Below are positions 39,757-49,197 of a stretch of DNA of 64,000 bases, in pieces. The position numbers were made by a program, and so were the translations under genes. Where the stretch lies: positions 422,304 to 486,303 of the forward strand of contig NZ_KB849545.1 in the NCBI RefSeq assembly GCF_000368565.1. Reading direction: 5' to 3'. Under the pieces are notes generated by a model. That model was not told the DNA's origin. It saw only the letters and a program-made list of their open reading frames with translations, and made no database searches. This stretch comes from Acinetobacter gerneri DSM 14967 = CIP 107464 = MTCC 9824. Its GTDB lineage: Bacteria > Pseudomonadota > Gammaproteobacteria > Pseudomonadales > Moraxellaceae. Numbering within the stretch: the stretch's first letter is position 1; each line of letters begins with the position of its first letter.

Positions 39757-40188
39757 TTATATTAACTCATGACCAACTTGGAGTTCAGATTGAATTAATT
39801 TTTGCTTTATATACTCTGGTATAACCGTCTTTTGCATATTATCTTTATCAACACAAACGATAACTGCATCACCTGTGGCAACTATACTTTGCTGCTCAGT
39901 ACTGAATAAAATATAGCTCATACGAAAAGCACTATTGCGGATTTCTTCCACTCGCGTATACACATCAATATGATCTGGATAATAAATTGGTTTAATATAT
40001 TTGCACTGATTTGACGCAACAACAGTCAAAAACTCTTCTTTTAATAATCCCAGTTGAGCAAAATGGAGGATACGAGCGCTTTCCATATAACGATAATAAA
40101 CGACATTATTGACGTGACCAAAAGCATCCATATCACCCCATGCTACCGCTTGTTTTAATACAACGGGGTATTTTGATAAATCTTCCAT
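39757..40188 (-). CDS. Acyl-CoA thioesterase, 4-hydroxybenzoyl-CoA thioesterase family
   Basis: A 143-residue hotdog-fold thioesterase. The signature VAWGDMDAFGHVNNVVYYRY carries the catalytic Asp and the HVNN motif of the YbgC/FadM/4HBT family. It hydrolyses acyl- or aryl-CoA thioesters in the cytoplasm, but the substrate is unknown. It begins 10 bases after hemY ends and is likely the last gene of the hemCDXY transcript, with no obvious functional link. Confidence 0.88.
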   Translation of the reverse strand: MEDLSKYPVVLKQAVAWGDMDAFGHVNNVVYYRYMESARILHFAQLGLLKEEFLTVVASNQCKYIKPIYYPDHIDVYTRVEEIRNSAFRMSYILFSTEQQSIVATGDAVIVCVDKDNMQKTVIPEYIKQKLIQSELQVGHELI

Positions 40189-40198
40189 AACTTTTACT

Positions 40199-41392
40199 CT
40201 ATATTTTAAATTTTAAGTAGTTTGCATCATTTTCGAAAATTGAATTAAGTTGCTGAATTAATTCAGGGTTGCCATTTAAAGTTGATTTAATCCGTAGATA
40301 ATTCATCAAGTTATTATCAGGATATAATGTGAGTAATTGATTTGCTTCAGATTCTCGCCCTGTCGCATTCAGCACATGCCATTTAGCAAAACTTAAAATT
40401 GGGATGTGTTGATACTTAGACTCAAGTATATCAATTTCCTTTTCTACAAGATCATAATCTGGGTTTTGTTTTAATAACTGTTGTTGAAACCACAAATAGA
40501 ACACATCCTGATCAAATTGTTCATCTAGCAATTGTAGTGACAAATCTTCATGTTGCAAACTCATTTCAGGCAAACGTGCAAGTAATTTCAACCACAGCGT
40601 TCTTTCGTTATGACTATAGTTTGGAACAGATTCTGCCAATAAAGCATAGCGTTGTTGTAATAATTGCTTATCCTCTTCTGAAGCATTATTAAACTGTACT
40701 AACAATTGTTGCAACCACTGCTCATTACTTTGTACATCCAGATAACCCGCTTGAGTTGAATGTAAATACCCCCACGGAAACTGTATGGCAAATGCACGCC
40801 ATTGCTGCGCAAGATATTCTTTATAGGCATCTTTAATATCACTTAACCAAGGTGAAAGCTCATGCTGGCTTAAAAACTCCAAATGAGTTAATGCCTGCTC
40901 TTGGTCAGCTTCTGCCAAAAATATTTGGATGCGCAATAATTCAGCAAGTTCAAAAGCAGAAGGTGGTGCTTGATTTAATAATGTTAACGCTTCACCATAT
41001 TTACCTTGATCAAATAATAATTTTGCAGAAATAATTTCATTCAACATGCCTGAATTGGAAAATACTTGTTGAATAAAGCCTTTTTGATCCTGCGCACCTT
41101 CAATTAACCACAATATACCGAGCTGTTCATAAGGATGTAGATTTTGAAATTCTGTTACATTTTCAATTTTACGTTTTTTCATTGCAATCGAGCGTTTGAT
41201 TAACATCCAACCGACTTGCAGGATAAAACTCATTAAAATAATAAAGGCGATCAAAATCCATAAATTGGTTTGAACTTGCCAATTTCGCCATAATAAATAT
41301 ACATAACCCGAACCATAGCCGTAACTAAGCAAACTAAATAGCGCAACAAAAATTAAACTAATAAATAAATATACGAGTAAAATATGTTTCAT
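40199..41392 (-). CDS. hemY: HemY, membrane protein with TPR-like repeats
   Basis: A 397-residue inner-membrane protein with two N-terminal transmembrane helices (about 4-26 and 42-66) as in HemY, then a helical TPR-like region (for example FDQGKYGEALTLLNQAPPSA). Despite the name it is not protoporphyrinogen oxidase; its role in haem or envelope physiology remains unclear. It ends the hemC-hemD-hemX-hemY set, 10 bases after hemX. Confidence 0.88.
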   Translation of the reverse strand: MKHILLVYLFISLIFVALFSLLSYGYGSGYVYLLWRNWQVQTNLWILIAFIILMSFILQVGWMLIKRSIAMKKRKIENVTEFQNLHPYEQLGILWLIEGAQDQKGFIQQVFSNSGMLNEIISAKLLFDQGKYGEALTLLNQAPPSAFELAELLRIQIFLAEADQEQALTHLEFLSQHELSPWLSDIKDAYKEYLAQQWRAFAIQFPWGYLHSTQAGYLDVQSNEQWLQQLLVQFNNASEEDKQLLQQRYALLAESVPNYSHNERTLWLKLLARLPEMSLQHEDLSLQLLDEQFDQDVFYLWFQQQLLKQNPDYDLVEKEIDILESKYQHIPILSFAKWHVLNATGRESEANQLLTLYPDNNLMNYLRIKSTLNGNPELIQQLNSIFENDANYLKFKI

Positions 41393-41402
41393 GGTTTTAC
41401 TC

Positions 41403-42272
41403 CTAGCCTAATAATGCAATCGCGTTTAATTTTGGTGTAGGTAAAACCTCTAAGTGACGCAGTTTTTCAATTTTATTTTTTATTCTTTGACTATTGCTAT
41501 CTGGTAATTGTTTAAATAAATCGATCGCCAAATCCAAGTTATTTTGAAATTCTGTGACTTGACCTTTAAATAATGCGTTCTTTGCCAATAACACACGGAA
41601 TTGGATTTCTTTTAAAACAACTTTACGATACATCAAATCTACAGGTGCTTCAGAAACAGAATCTATTTGAAACCATTTCTGCCAAAAATGCTTTGTTTCA
41701 AGTTTGGCAGGATTTAAGTTTTTGCTCTGGATCTCACGTGTAAGCGCAAGATCAATTTGATTGAGTGTTTCATCAAACATATCTTGTTGCTGTCTCTGAG
41801 CCACGACAAACTGTTGGATACTGGCTTTGTCTTTATTAATTGCTTGCAACAAACTATGTTTCAGGGTATCTGCCAAATCATAATGCTCAATATTTTGTTG
41901 TAGCTGGCTCATTTTATCCAAAGCTAAAACATATTGTTGCTGCGATATGGCAAATTGAATTAAGTCTAATTGCTGGCGAACCAAAACAGTCGGTGTAATC
42001 AGAATTGCTTTTTGTTGCGAGCCATTTAATTGTTGAGTATTTTGTTGTTGAGTATTTTTCTCAGTGTTTTTAGTTTCTTGTTTTGGCTGATCCGTAACGA
42101 TTGCTCGTTGTAATGCCACGATTTTATCATTCAAATTGGCATTGTTTTGTTCACTTTGATGCAAATCATTTTGCAAGCTTTCCAAGCTTTTGGAAGTTTG
42201 ATTATTATCAAAGCTAAGCTTTACCATCCAAAGCAAAGCTAAACAAACCATCAAATAATAAAACTTCTTCAT
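41403..42272 (-). CDS. hemX: HemX-like membrane protein
   Basis: A 289-residue protein with an N-terminal transmembrane helix (about 5-20), a coiled-coil stretch (KSLESLQNDLHQSEQNNANL), a Gln/Asn-rich linker and a helical periplasmic domain. It corresponds to the HemX family, once annotated as uroporphyrin-III methyltransferase but lacking the SAM-binding motifs. The start overlaps the hemD stop by ATGA (42269-42272), so it is translationally coupled. Confidence 0.88.
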   Translation of the reverse strand: MKKFYYLMVCLALLWMVKLSFDNNQTSKSLESLQNDLHQSEQNNANLNDKIVALQRAIVTDQPKQETKNTEKNTQQQNTQQLNGSQQKAILITPTVLVRQQLDLIQFAISQQQYVLALDKMSQLQQNIEHYDLADTLKHSLLQAINKDKASIQQFVVAQRQQQDMFDETLNQIDLALTREIQSKNLNPAKLETKHFWQKWFQIDSVSEAPVDLMYRKVVLKEIQFRVLLAKNALFKGQVTEFQNNLDLAIDLFKQLPDSNSQRIKNKIEKLRHLEVLPTPKLNAIALLG

Positions 42273-43048
42273 AATAACCTTGGCAATTTTGCAATTTCTG
42301 CAATCAATATATCAGGCTCAAGTCGATCAACCTGAGTAAAATTAAAATAAATTTGTTTCAGCTTTTTATCATGTTGCAATATTTGGTACAAACGCTGACC
42401 CAAAACTAAATAATGGCAACTTTGCAATAATTCAAGATCATTTTCACAAAGTTTTAACCAGTTGTTCCAGCTTGCTTCGCTTGTGATACACATCACTATA
42501 CCGTCATGTGTTTGCTCGATTTTCGATTTTAAAACTGGGAAATCGACAACACTACTCTCAGGGCAATGGCGTTGATAGAGTAAAAAATTGAGTACCTCAA
42601 CGCCACGATCAATGAGATGTTGCATCATAAATTGGCGTCCACCTTCACCTCGCCAAAAAGCAACTTTTTCAAGCTCTTGCTGCTTAAAAATATCCAAATC
42701 CAACATCCCTTCCGAGGTTTCAACTTCAGGAATATGACTTTCAATACCATAAGCCAATAATGCTTTTTGGGTCGTTTGCCCAACTGAAACCCATTTAATG
42801 TGGTCAAGGTCTTGGATAGAAATGCCACTCTTTTGCAAATAACGCATTCCCACTTCAACTGCAAAAGGACTCACCACCACGATCAATTGTGTATCACTGA
42901 GTTGCTGATACAACTTTTCCAGTGTTTTTGAATAATCCAGCGCACTTAAAGCCAAAAGAGGAAGCTCAAACACATCAAACCCTGATGCAAGCATGCGCTT
43001 ACTCAGGGTATCTCTGCGTTCAACTGGACGAGTATTGATGAATAACAT
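42269..43048 (-). CDS. hemD: Uroporphyrinogen-III synthase
   Basis: About 259 residues from the ATG at 43048 (MLFINTRPVERRDTLSKRM); an 18-residue extension upstream overlaps hemC and is not conserved. HemD closes and inverts ring D of hydroxymethylbilane to give uroporphyrinogen III. The family is poorly conserved, but RPVE near the start, LIVVVSPFAVEVG and the C-terminal CITSEASWNNW region fit. It follows hemC by four bases. Confidence 0.92.
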   Translation of the reverse strand: MLFINTRPVERRDTLSKRMLASGFDVFELPLLALSALDYSKTLEKLYQQLSDTQLIVVVSPFAVEVGMRYLQKSGISIQDLDHIKWVSVGQTTQKALLAYGIESHIPEVETSEGMLDLDIFKQQELEKVAFWRGEGGRQFMMQHLIDRGVEVLNFLLYQRHCPESSVVDFPVLKSKIEQTHDGIVMCITSEASWNNWLKLCENDLELLQSCHYLVLGQRLYQILQHDKKLKQIYFNFTQVDRLEPDILIAEIAKLPRLL

Positions 43049-43052
43049 CGAA

Positions 43053-43979
43053 TTATTCTTGCTTATACAGCGCTTTGAGTAACTCACCTGCGCCCTGATC
43101 AAGCAATTGCTTGGCTAACTGAACACCGAGCTGTTCTGCTTGTTGTGTTTCACCGATGACTTTAGAGACCAATAAGGTTTCTCCATCAACGCTACCCACA
43201 CGACCTTCTAAATGAATTTGCCCATTTTCAAGCGTTGCAAATCCTGCGATTGGAACTTGGCACCCACCTTCAAGATAAGCATTAAAAGCACGTTCTGCAC
43301 GAACACAGACATTGGTATCCGTATGCATCAAAGGCATGATCAAATCCAAAATCTCAGCATCATGACTACGACATTCAATCCCCAATGCACCCTGCCCGAC
43401 TGCTGGCAAACTCACATCACGATCAAGTACATGACGAATACGTTGCTGCAATTCCAAACGCTTTAAACCTGCACTTGCCAAAATAATCGCATCGTATTGA
43501 CCTGCATCTAGTTTTGATAAACGCGTTCCAACATTGCCTCGTAAATCAATCACATCTAAATCTGGACGTTGTTTCAAGATTTGGCATTTACGGCGCAAAC
43601 TCGAAGTACCTAATTTTGCACCTTGTGGCAAATCGGCAAAATTTTCATATTGATTGGAAACAAACGCATCATACGGATCTTCACGCTCACAAATAATCGC
43701 AAGCTCCAGCCCTTCAGGCAATTGCATCGGTACATCTTTCATCGAATGCACTGCAATATCAGCACGACCATCTAGCAAAGCCGCTTCCAACTCTTTTACA
43801 AACAATCCTTTACCGCCAATTTTTGCCAATGGCGTGTCTAAGATTTTATCCCCCTGAGTTACAAATGTAACCAATTCAACTTTCAATCCATCATGCAAAG
43901 CTTCAAGACGATCACGGATATGCTCCGCCTGCCACAATGCTAAAGGACTTTGTCGTGTTGCAATTTTCAGGGTCTTCAT
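43053..43979 (-). CDS. hemC: Hydroxymethylbilane synthase (porphobilinogen deaminase)
   Basis: A 308-residue enzyme that polymerises four porphobilinogens. Landmarks are [46 protein letters not shown] and the dipyrromethane cofactor Cys in [12 protein letters not shown]. First gene of the hem cluster, transcribed in the same direction as the AlgR-like gene 90 bases upstream. Confidence 0.98.
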   Translation of the reverse strand: MKTLKIATRQSPLALWQAEHIRDRLEALHDGLKVELVTFVTQGDKILDTPLAKIGGKGLFVKELEAALLDGRADIAVHSMKDVPMQLPEGLELAIICEREDPYDAFVSNQYENFADLPQGAKLGTSSLRRKCQILKQRPDLDVIDLRGNVGTRLSKLDAGQYDAIILASAGLKRLELQQRIRHVLDRDVSLPAVGQGALGIECRSHDAEILDLIMPLMHTDTNVCVRAERAFNAYLEGGCQVPIAGFATLENGQIHLEGRVGSVDGETLLVSKVIGETQQAEQLGVQLAKQLLDQGAGELLKALYKQE

Positions 43980-44069
43980 AATTTTAGATCATTAAAATAA
44001 CAATAGACTAAACTTAACCTGCTATCTCAAAAATGCAAGTGAAATCTTGCCAAGGCTGCCATGCAGACT

Positions 44070-44807
44070 TTATAAATTCTGCATTTTTTCTCTAAGTGCA
44101 GCGAGATGACGGCGACTGACTGAAAGTTTTTCTGGAATTTCTCGAATCCTGACCTGATATTGCCCTGAACTCACCATTTCCAAACCATCGATATACTCTT
44201 GAGCAACCAAGGCATTGCGATGGATACGAACAAATCGCTCCGCGAGCTCAGACTCAAGATCCTTCAGGGTTTCATCAATCAAGACACTGCCATTTTTATG
44301 GCGAACTGTGACATATTTTTGATCTGCCAGAAAATAATAGATATTTTCAATCGGAATCAGCTCTACACCACGATAAGTTTTCGCAACAATTTGTTGACGT
44401 TGTACTTTTTCTTCCATGATCTGTTCTTTTTCTAAGGTTGTCATTTGAGCTTGATTAAGCTCCGTTACTTGATCTAAAGCCGTTTTTAATTCTTGTAACT
44501 CGATTGGCTTTAATAAATATCCATTTGCACGTGCTTGAATCGCTTCTAAGGCATGTTCACTATAAGCAGTACAGAAAATAATTGCTGGCATCGGCTGCAT
44601 TTGGCTTAACATTTGCGCACAAGCCAACCCATCCATCTCAGGCATCTGAATATCGAGCAACACCACATCTGGCTTTTTTTGTTTCACAGATTCAATGACC
44701 TGCAAACCATGATTTACTGTTGCAACGACTTGGTGACCTAATTGCGTGACTAAACGCGTCAAGCGAGCGACTGCAAGTTGCTCGTCATCACAAATTAGGA
44801 TATCCAT
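44070..44807 (-). CDS. algR: AlgR-like LytTR response regulator
   Basis: A 245-residue response regulator. The receiver domain (1-120) has acidic pair DD at 7-8, phospho-acceptor Asp52 in LLDIQMPEMDG and the conserved Lys in LLKPIEL. A C-terminal LytTR DNA-binding domain (about 138-240) includes RFVRIHRNALV and LSVSRRHLAAL. In Pseudomonas AlgR controls alginate, twitching and virulence. The gene order with hemC/D and argH is the same, but targets in this organism are unknown. Confidence 0.9.
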   Translation of the reverse strand: MDILICDDEQLAVARLTRLVTQLGHQVVATVNHGLQVIESVKQKKPDVVLLDIQMPEMDGLACAQMLSQMQPMPAIIFCTAYSEHALEAIQARANGYLLKPIELQELKTALDQVTELNQAQMTTLEKEQIMEEKVQRQQIVAKTYRGVELIPIENIYYFLADQKYVTVRHKNGSVLIDETLKDLESELAERFVRIHRNALVAQEYIDGLEMVSSGQYQVRIREIPEKLSVSRRHLAALREKMQNL

Positions 44808-44864
44808 CCTTCCTCCTTTCGCTCATTTAACTTCAGTCTTTTTTTGGTTAATCTGAGCTTTTTC

Positions 44865-46004
44865 TTATTTGTATCGGTAACGAATCAATATTGTAAAGAA
44901 ACCATTCGCCAAATGACTTTGAAACTGTAAAGACGATCCAAAATGTGCTTTTAGACGCTGTTTTACATTTTCAAGAGCGATTCCATGTCCTTGTCTTGAT
45001 TTTATTTTACCCATTGTACTAGGGTTAGTAATGACTATAGTGACTTGATTTTTTAATATTTCTACCAATACCCCAATCGAATCACCGACTATTTTTTTCT
45101 CCACACCATGAAAAATACTATTTTCCAATAATGGTTGCAAAGTCAATAAAGGAATTTTTACCTGCTTTAAAGCTTCATTTTCAGGTAATTTCCACTCAAC
45201 TTTTAGTCGATCCCCTAAACGTATTTCTTCTATTGCAATGTATTTTTTACATAAATCCAGCTCCTCTTGCAGTGAAACCAGTCGAAACTCTTGAAAACTT
45301 GCCCTAAAAAGTTTGGATAAATTGAGAATGACTCGTTCTGCTTTATCAGGATCAATACTGATCAAACTTATAGCACTATTTAAACTATTAAATAAAAAAT
45401 GCGGTTGAATCCGAGCTTGCATCGCCTGAATGCGCGCATTTAATTCGCCATGTTGTTGTCTATACCACTGCTCTAATACATATAAATAACGCAAACAAAA
45501 TGCACCGAGCAAAACACCATAAGCCAAATTTAAACTGAGCTGATCGAGCAAAGAAATGAAACTAAAATGCTCAAAAAAATGGTCTTGCCCCCAATAGCTG
45601 AGCACATTTAACAGCAAAGTTGTGACTAAGATAATGATTTGTAAAATAATAAAGCTCAATATCAAAGCGCCTATCATATTAAGCTTTCTGAGTTTATTTT
45701 TCAAACAACTGATCACAACTGCAAATGCAATCAATATCCAGTTGATAAACAAGACATAATGGAAAATTTTAAGCACATTTAAACGTGACCAAGCCTGTGC
45801 TTCAGCCAATGCAATCACCAATGCTAAAACGTGACTTGCCACAAATAATTCGATTAAATGTTGCCATCTGCCAATTTTCGTAAAAAAATAGGAGCGATTG
45901 AAATCATGCCCCTGTACAGGATCCAATTCATTCCCTAAAGCTTCGGCAATTCGGTCTGAATTTGATATACTCTCTTTTATTTTACCGAGCCAATATGACC
46001 ACAT
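44865..46004 (-). CDS. algZ: AlgZ/FimS-like sensor histidine kinase
   Basis: About 379 residues from the ATG at 46004, preceded by GGGGA; an in-frame TTG at 46019 gives five more residues. Four to six N-terminal transmembrane helices are followed by a LytS-type kinase with [16 protein letters not shown] (phospho-acceptor His) and an atypical ATPase with [13 protein letters not shown] and [12 protein letters not shown]. Partner of the LytTR regulator 57 bases downstream. Its first 10 bases overlap the opposite-strand start of argH. Confidence 0.9.
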   Translation of the reverse strand: MWSYWLGKIKESISNSDRIAEALGNELDPVQGHDFNRSYFFTKIGRWQHLIELFVASHVLALVIALAEAQAWSRLNVLKIFHYVLFINWILIAFAVVISCLKNKLRKLNMIGALILSFIILQIIILVTTLLLNVLSYWGQDHFFEHFSFISLLDQLSLNLAYGVLLGAFCLRYLYVLEQWYRQQHGELNARIQAMQARIQPHFLFNSLNSAISLISIDPDKAERVILNLSKLFRASFQEFRLVSLQEELDLCKKYIAIEEIRLGDRLKVEWKLPENEALKQVKIPLLTLQPLLENSIFHGVEKKIVGDSIGVLVEILKNQVTIVITNPSTMGKIKSRQGHGIALENVKQRLKAHFGSSLQFQSHLANGFFTILIRYRYK

Positions 46005-47443
46005 CTGCAAATTCCCCAAGTTCTAATTCCACAAGTACCCCAACTCAAAACCAAACCTCTGGAATGTGGGGTGGTCGTTTTTCAGAAGCAACTGATGCTT
46101 TTGTTGCTGAGTTCACGGCTTCTGTTCAATTTGACCAACGTTTTTATAAACAAGACATCGCAGGTTCAATTGCACACGCAACGATGCTTGCTAAAGTCGG
46201 CGTACTGACGAATCAAGAACGCGACGATATTATTTCTGGTTTAAACACTATTAAAGCAGAAATCGAAGCAGGAAACTTTGAATGGCGCATCGATTTAGAA
46301 GATGTGCACATGAATATTGAGTCTCGTTTGACCAATCGTATTGGTATCACTGGTAAAAAATTACATACAGGTCGTAGTCGTAACGACCAAGTTGCAACAG
46401 ATATCCGTCTTTATGTACGTGATGAAATTGACGAAATCTTAAAATTATTAGAAAAATTACAAAAAGGTATTTTAGGTTTAGCAGCGAAAAATACTGCAAC
46501 CATCATGCCTGGTTTTACCCATTTACAAACAGCTCAACCTGTGACTTTTGGTCATCATTTAATGGCTTGGTTTGAAATGTTAGTCCGTGATAGTGAGCGT
46601 TTGATTGACTGCCGTAAACGTGTCAATCGTATGCCACTTGGTTCTGCTGCACTTGCTGGAACAACTTACCCAATCGATCGTGCTTATACAGCTGAACTTT
46701 TAGGTTTTGAAGCTGTTGCTGAAAACTCATTGGATGCAGTATCTGATCGTGATTTTGGTATCGAGTTCAATGCAGCTGCATCCTTAATCATGATGCATTT
46801 ATCACGTATGTCAGAAGAAATGATTCTTTGGACATCTGCTCAGTTTAAATTTGTGAATATCCCAGACCGTTTTTGTACGGGTTCTTCAATCATGCCACAA
46901 AAGAAAAACCCAGATGTTCCTGAGTTAATCCGTGGTAAAACAGGTCGTGTCTATGGTGATTTGATGAGTTTATTAACACTCATGAAAGGTCAACCTTTGG
47001 CTTATAACAAAGATAACCAAGAAGACAAAGAACCATTATTTGATGCGATTGATACCGTACGTGGTTCGGTAATGGCATTTGCAGATATGATTCCTGCACT
47101 CATTCCAAATATCGACATCATGCGTGAAGCAGCACTTCGCGGCTTCTCAACTGCGACTGACCTTGCCGATTACTTGGTGAAAAAAGGTGTTGCGTTCCGT
47201 GATGCACATGAAATCGTCGGAAAAGCTGTTGCTCTTGGTGTTCAAGAAGCCAAAGATTTATCTGAACTTTCACTTGAACAATTACAACAATTCTCTGATT
47301 TGATTAGTGCAGATGTATTTGAAAAAGCGCTTACTTTAGAAGCTTCTGTCAATGCACGTAATCATATTGGTGGTACTGCACCAGCACAAGTTGAAGCTGC
47401 GATTGCTCGCGCTTATGCTCGTCTTGAAAAACTTTATGCTTAA
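45995..47443 (+). CDS. argH: Argininosuccinate lyase
   Basis: 482 residues from the ATG at 45995. A Ser/Thr/Asn-rich N-terminal tail of about 23 residues precedes the conserved [14 protein letters not shown] start of the family. ArgH splits argininosuccinate to arginine and fumarate, the last step of arginine synthesis. The signature [19 protein letters not shown] is present. The 5' end overlaps algZ head to head, so its promoter must lie inside the algZ coding region. yggX follows after 11 bases. Confidence 0.97.
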   Translation: MTTSANSPSSNSTSTPTQNQTSGMWGGRFSEATDAFVAEFTASVQFDQRFYKQDIAGSIAHATMLAKVGVLTNQERDDIISGLNTIKAEIEAGNFEWRIDLEDVHMNIESRLTNRIGITGKKLHTGRSRNDQVATDIRLYVRDEIDEILKLLEKLQKGILGLAAKNTATIMPGFTHLQTAQPVTFGHHLMAWFEMLVRDSERLIDCRKRVNRMPLGSAALAGTTYPIDRAYTAELLGFEAVAENSLDAVSDRDFGIEFNAAASLIMMHLSRMSEEMILWTSAQFKFVNIPDRFCTGSSIMPQKKNPDVPELIRGKTGRVYGDLMSLLTLMKGQPLAYNKDNQEDKEPLFDAIDTVRGSVMAFADMIPALIPNIDIMREAALRGFSTATDLADYLVKKGVAFRDAHEIVGKAVALGVQEAKDLSELSLEQLQQFSDLISADVFEKALTLEASVNARNHIGGTAPAQVEAAIARAYARLEKLYA

Positions 47444-47454
47444 GGAGTTTTGAT

Positions 47455-47727
47455 ATGTCTCGACAAGTTTTTTGCCGTAAATATCAAAAAGAAATGGAAG
47501 GTTTAGACTTTGCACCATTCCCAGGTGCCAAAGGTGAAGAACTCTTCAATCATGTTTCGAAACAAGCTTGGCAGGAATGGTTAAAACACCAAACCACGCT
47601 GATCAATGAAAAGCGCTTAAATGTGTTTGAACCAGAAGCAAAGAAATTTCTAGAAGAACAACGTGAGAAGTTCTTTAGCAATGATGAAAGTGTTGAAACA
47701 GCTGAAGGTTGGAAGCCTGAGGCGTGA
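47455..47727 (+). CDS. yggX: YggX, probable Fe(II)-trafficking/oxidative-stress protein
   Basis: A 90-residue protein that begins [20 protein letters not shown], the conserved YggX start with its reactive Cys. [20 protein letters not shown] is the second family block. YggX protects iron-sulphur clusters and limits Fenton damage. It is probably co-transcribed with argH, since the gap is only 11 bases with GGAG, and ends at the terminator at 47811-47838. Confidence 0.97.
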   Translation: MSRQVFCRKYQKEMEGLDFAPFPGAKGEELFNHVSKQAWQEWLKHQTTLINEKRLNVFEPEAKKFLEEQREKFFSNDESVETAEGWKPEA

Positions 47728-47730
47728 TAA

Positions 47731-47793
47731 GTGGAGCGCTGCTCCGCCACGCCGCAAGACAAGCAGCTATGCTGCGCGTAGGCTTTTAGCAAC
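47731..47793. repeat. Compound palindromic repeat after yggX
   Basis: GGAGC-GCT-GCTCC (47733-47745) lies inside a GTGG...CCAC frame and is followed by GCAGC-TAT-GCTGC (47763-47775). It is GC-rich in an AT-rich setting, suggesting a dispersed intergenic element. No second copy is in the window. Confidence 0.55.
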
Positions 47794-47810
47794 ACAATGA
47801 TCGTTCACTC

Positions 47811-47838
47811 AAAACCGAAGCTCAGGCTTCGGTTTTTT
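47811..47838 (+). terminator. Terminator of the argH-yggX unit
   Basis: AAAACCGAAGC and GCTTCGGTTTTTT around a four-base loop. Confidence 0.92.
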
Positions 47839-48150
47839 AACAATGATTATTTATTTTAAACAATTCATTTTTCACGTGAATAGATTAAGTTTTATAGGAT
47901 CAAAAATTTCTCTAAAAAATAACCATCAAAATTTGAAATGAAAATTTATTATTCACTTAACTTTTCATACATTTTTTTAAGTGCATTATTTTCATCTTAT
48001 AAAAAGAATGATATTTACGAATATTTTTTATACTGTATAAACAAAATGATAATGTACTTAATTGACTACTCGTTCAAAATATTTACATTTCGCGAAATAA
48101 AATTACAGAACTACATACAATACATGCATGATTGTTTCGAATAAATTTCA

Positions 48151-48242
48151 TATACTTTTCCTATGACATAAACATAGTCTACGCCATTTAACGATGGCAA
48201 ATTTTTCTTCCTAGATTTCCCCCAAAATCTAGGAATTTTTTT
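48151..48242 (+). ncRNA. Candidate small RNA with three consecutive hairpins
   Basis: A -10-like TATACT (48151-48156) is followed by hairpin 1 CTATG/CATAG (48161-48177), hairpin 2 GCCAT/ATGGC (48183-48198) and terminator hairpin CCTAGATTT/AAAATCTAGG (48210-48233) with a CCCCC loop and then seven T. No reading frame in the interval has a credible start and there is no upstream gene to terminate, since yggX already has its own terminator 370 bases back. A standalone RNA of about 80 nucleotides is therefore likely. The -35 is weak. Identity with any known RNA was not recognised. Confidence 0.5.
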
Positions 48243-48309
48243 GTCTAAAATTTATTATTAATATTTTTTAATCAATATCAACAAAACGATGGTGATTTTT
48301 CCAAAATAA

Positions 48310-48337
48310 AAAAGCCCCATATCTTATGGAGCTTTTT
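48310..48337 (-). terminator. Terminator after phoU
   Basis: AAAAGCCCCATA and TATGGAGCTTTTT form an imperfect stem. Read on the minus strand it ends in a T run. Confidence 0.8.
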
Positions 48338-48362
48338 ATATCGACAAACGCTTAGTTAAATA

Positions 48363-49085
48363 TTAACCACGTTGTACTTTTTCTTCGATCTCTTCGATGT
48401 TGGTATGGCGTACGTCCAAACCTTTCACCATATAGATCACTTGTTCTGAGATATTTCGTGCATGATCGCCGATACGCTCAAGCGAACGAAGCACCCACAT
48501 TACATTGATCACACGTGAGATATGTCGAGGATCTTCGATCATATACGTCATCAAAGTGCGAGTTGCAGATTGGTATTCACGGTCAATATCAGCATCTGCC
48601 AGCAATACATTCAAGGCTTGCTCTGCATCTAAACGCGCAAAAGCATCCAATGCATCATGGATCATGACACGCACTTGGTTTCCGATGTGACGAGTTTCCA
48701 TATAACCACGAGGAGACTCACCCTCTTCACATAAGTTTTGTGCGATACGAGCAATCTTCGCTGCTTCATCACCAATACGCTCAAGATCGGTATTGGCTTT
48801 ACTCATGGCAATTACCATACGTAAATCAATTGCAGCAGGATGACGGCGAGCTAAAATCAGCGTCAAACTTTCATCAATTTCTCTTTCGTATTTGTTGACC
48901 ACATTGTCTTGAAACTGAACATCAATCGCTAAGTTAGCATTGGTGTCCAATAATGCATGAATCGCGTTGGCAACCTGTTGCTCAACTAAACCACCCATGG
49001 TCATAAATTTGGTATTTACACCTTGTAAATCTTCATTAAATTGAGAAGAAATATGATGGCTAAATACAGGATTGTTGTTGCTCAA
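48363..49085 (-). CDS. phoU: PhoU, phosphate transport/regulon regulator
   Basis: A 240-residue protein made of two PhoU three-helix repeats, with metal-site motifs ERIGDEAAKIAR (about 100) and ERIGDHARNISE (about 205) in equivalent positions. It links the Pst transporter to the PhoR kinase and represses the Pho regulon when phosphate is plentiful. Here it stands alone, without the pst genes adjacent. Confidence 0.97.
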   Translation of the reverse strand: MSNNNPVFSHHISSQFNEDLQGVNTKFMTMGGLVEQQVANAIHALLDTNANLAIDVQFQDNVVNKYEREIDESLTLILARRHPAAIDLRMVIAMSKANTDLERIGDEAAKIARIAQNLCEEGESPRGYMETRHIGNQVRVMIHDALDAFARLDAEQALNVLLADADIDREYQSATRTLMTYMIEDPRHISRVINVMWVLRSLERIGDHARNISEQVIYMVKGLDVRHTNIEEIEEKVQRG

Positions 49086-49197
49086 GGGTCGTCACTCCAC
49101 GCATAAAAAAAAGACTATAGTCATGTTATTATTTAATACATAAATTGTGAAACTATTATGACAATCATTTGTTTTTTGCTTAGAACTCATTTCATAA

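Larger units (their letters stand above)
47728..48362. other. Long intergenic stretch between yggX and phoU
   Basis: This 635-base stretch holds, from left to right: a compound palindromic repeat (47731-47793), the yggX terminator (47811-47838), an AT-rich stretch with a short doubtful reading frame (47938-48144), a candidate small RNA (about 48163-48242) and the phoU terminator (48310-48337). No protein gene is supported. Confidence 0.75.

Noticed and set aside
41403..42272. HemX as uroporphyrin-III C-methyltransferase
   Set aside because: The SAM-binding motifs of that enzyme are absent; only the HemX-type membrane protein architecture is seen.
47938..48144. Reading frame of 68 codons upstream of the small RNA candidate
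   Set aside because: Extremely AT-rich, no ribosome site, composition typical of chance frames; not listed as a gene.
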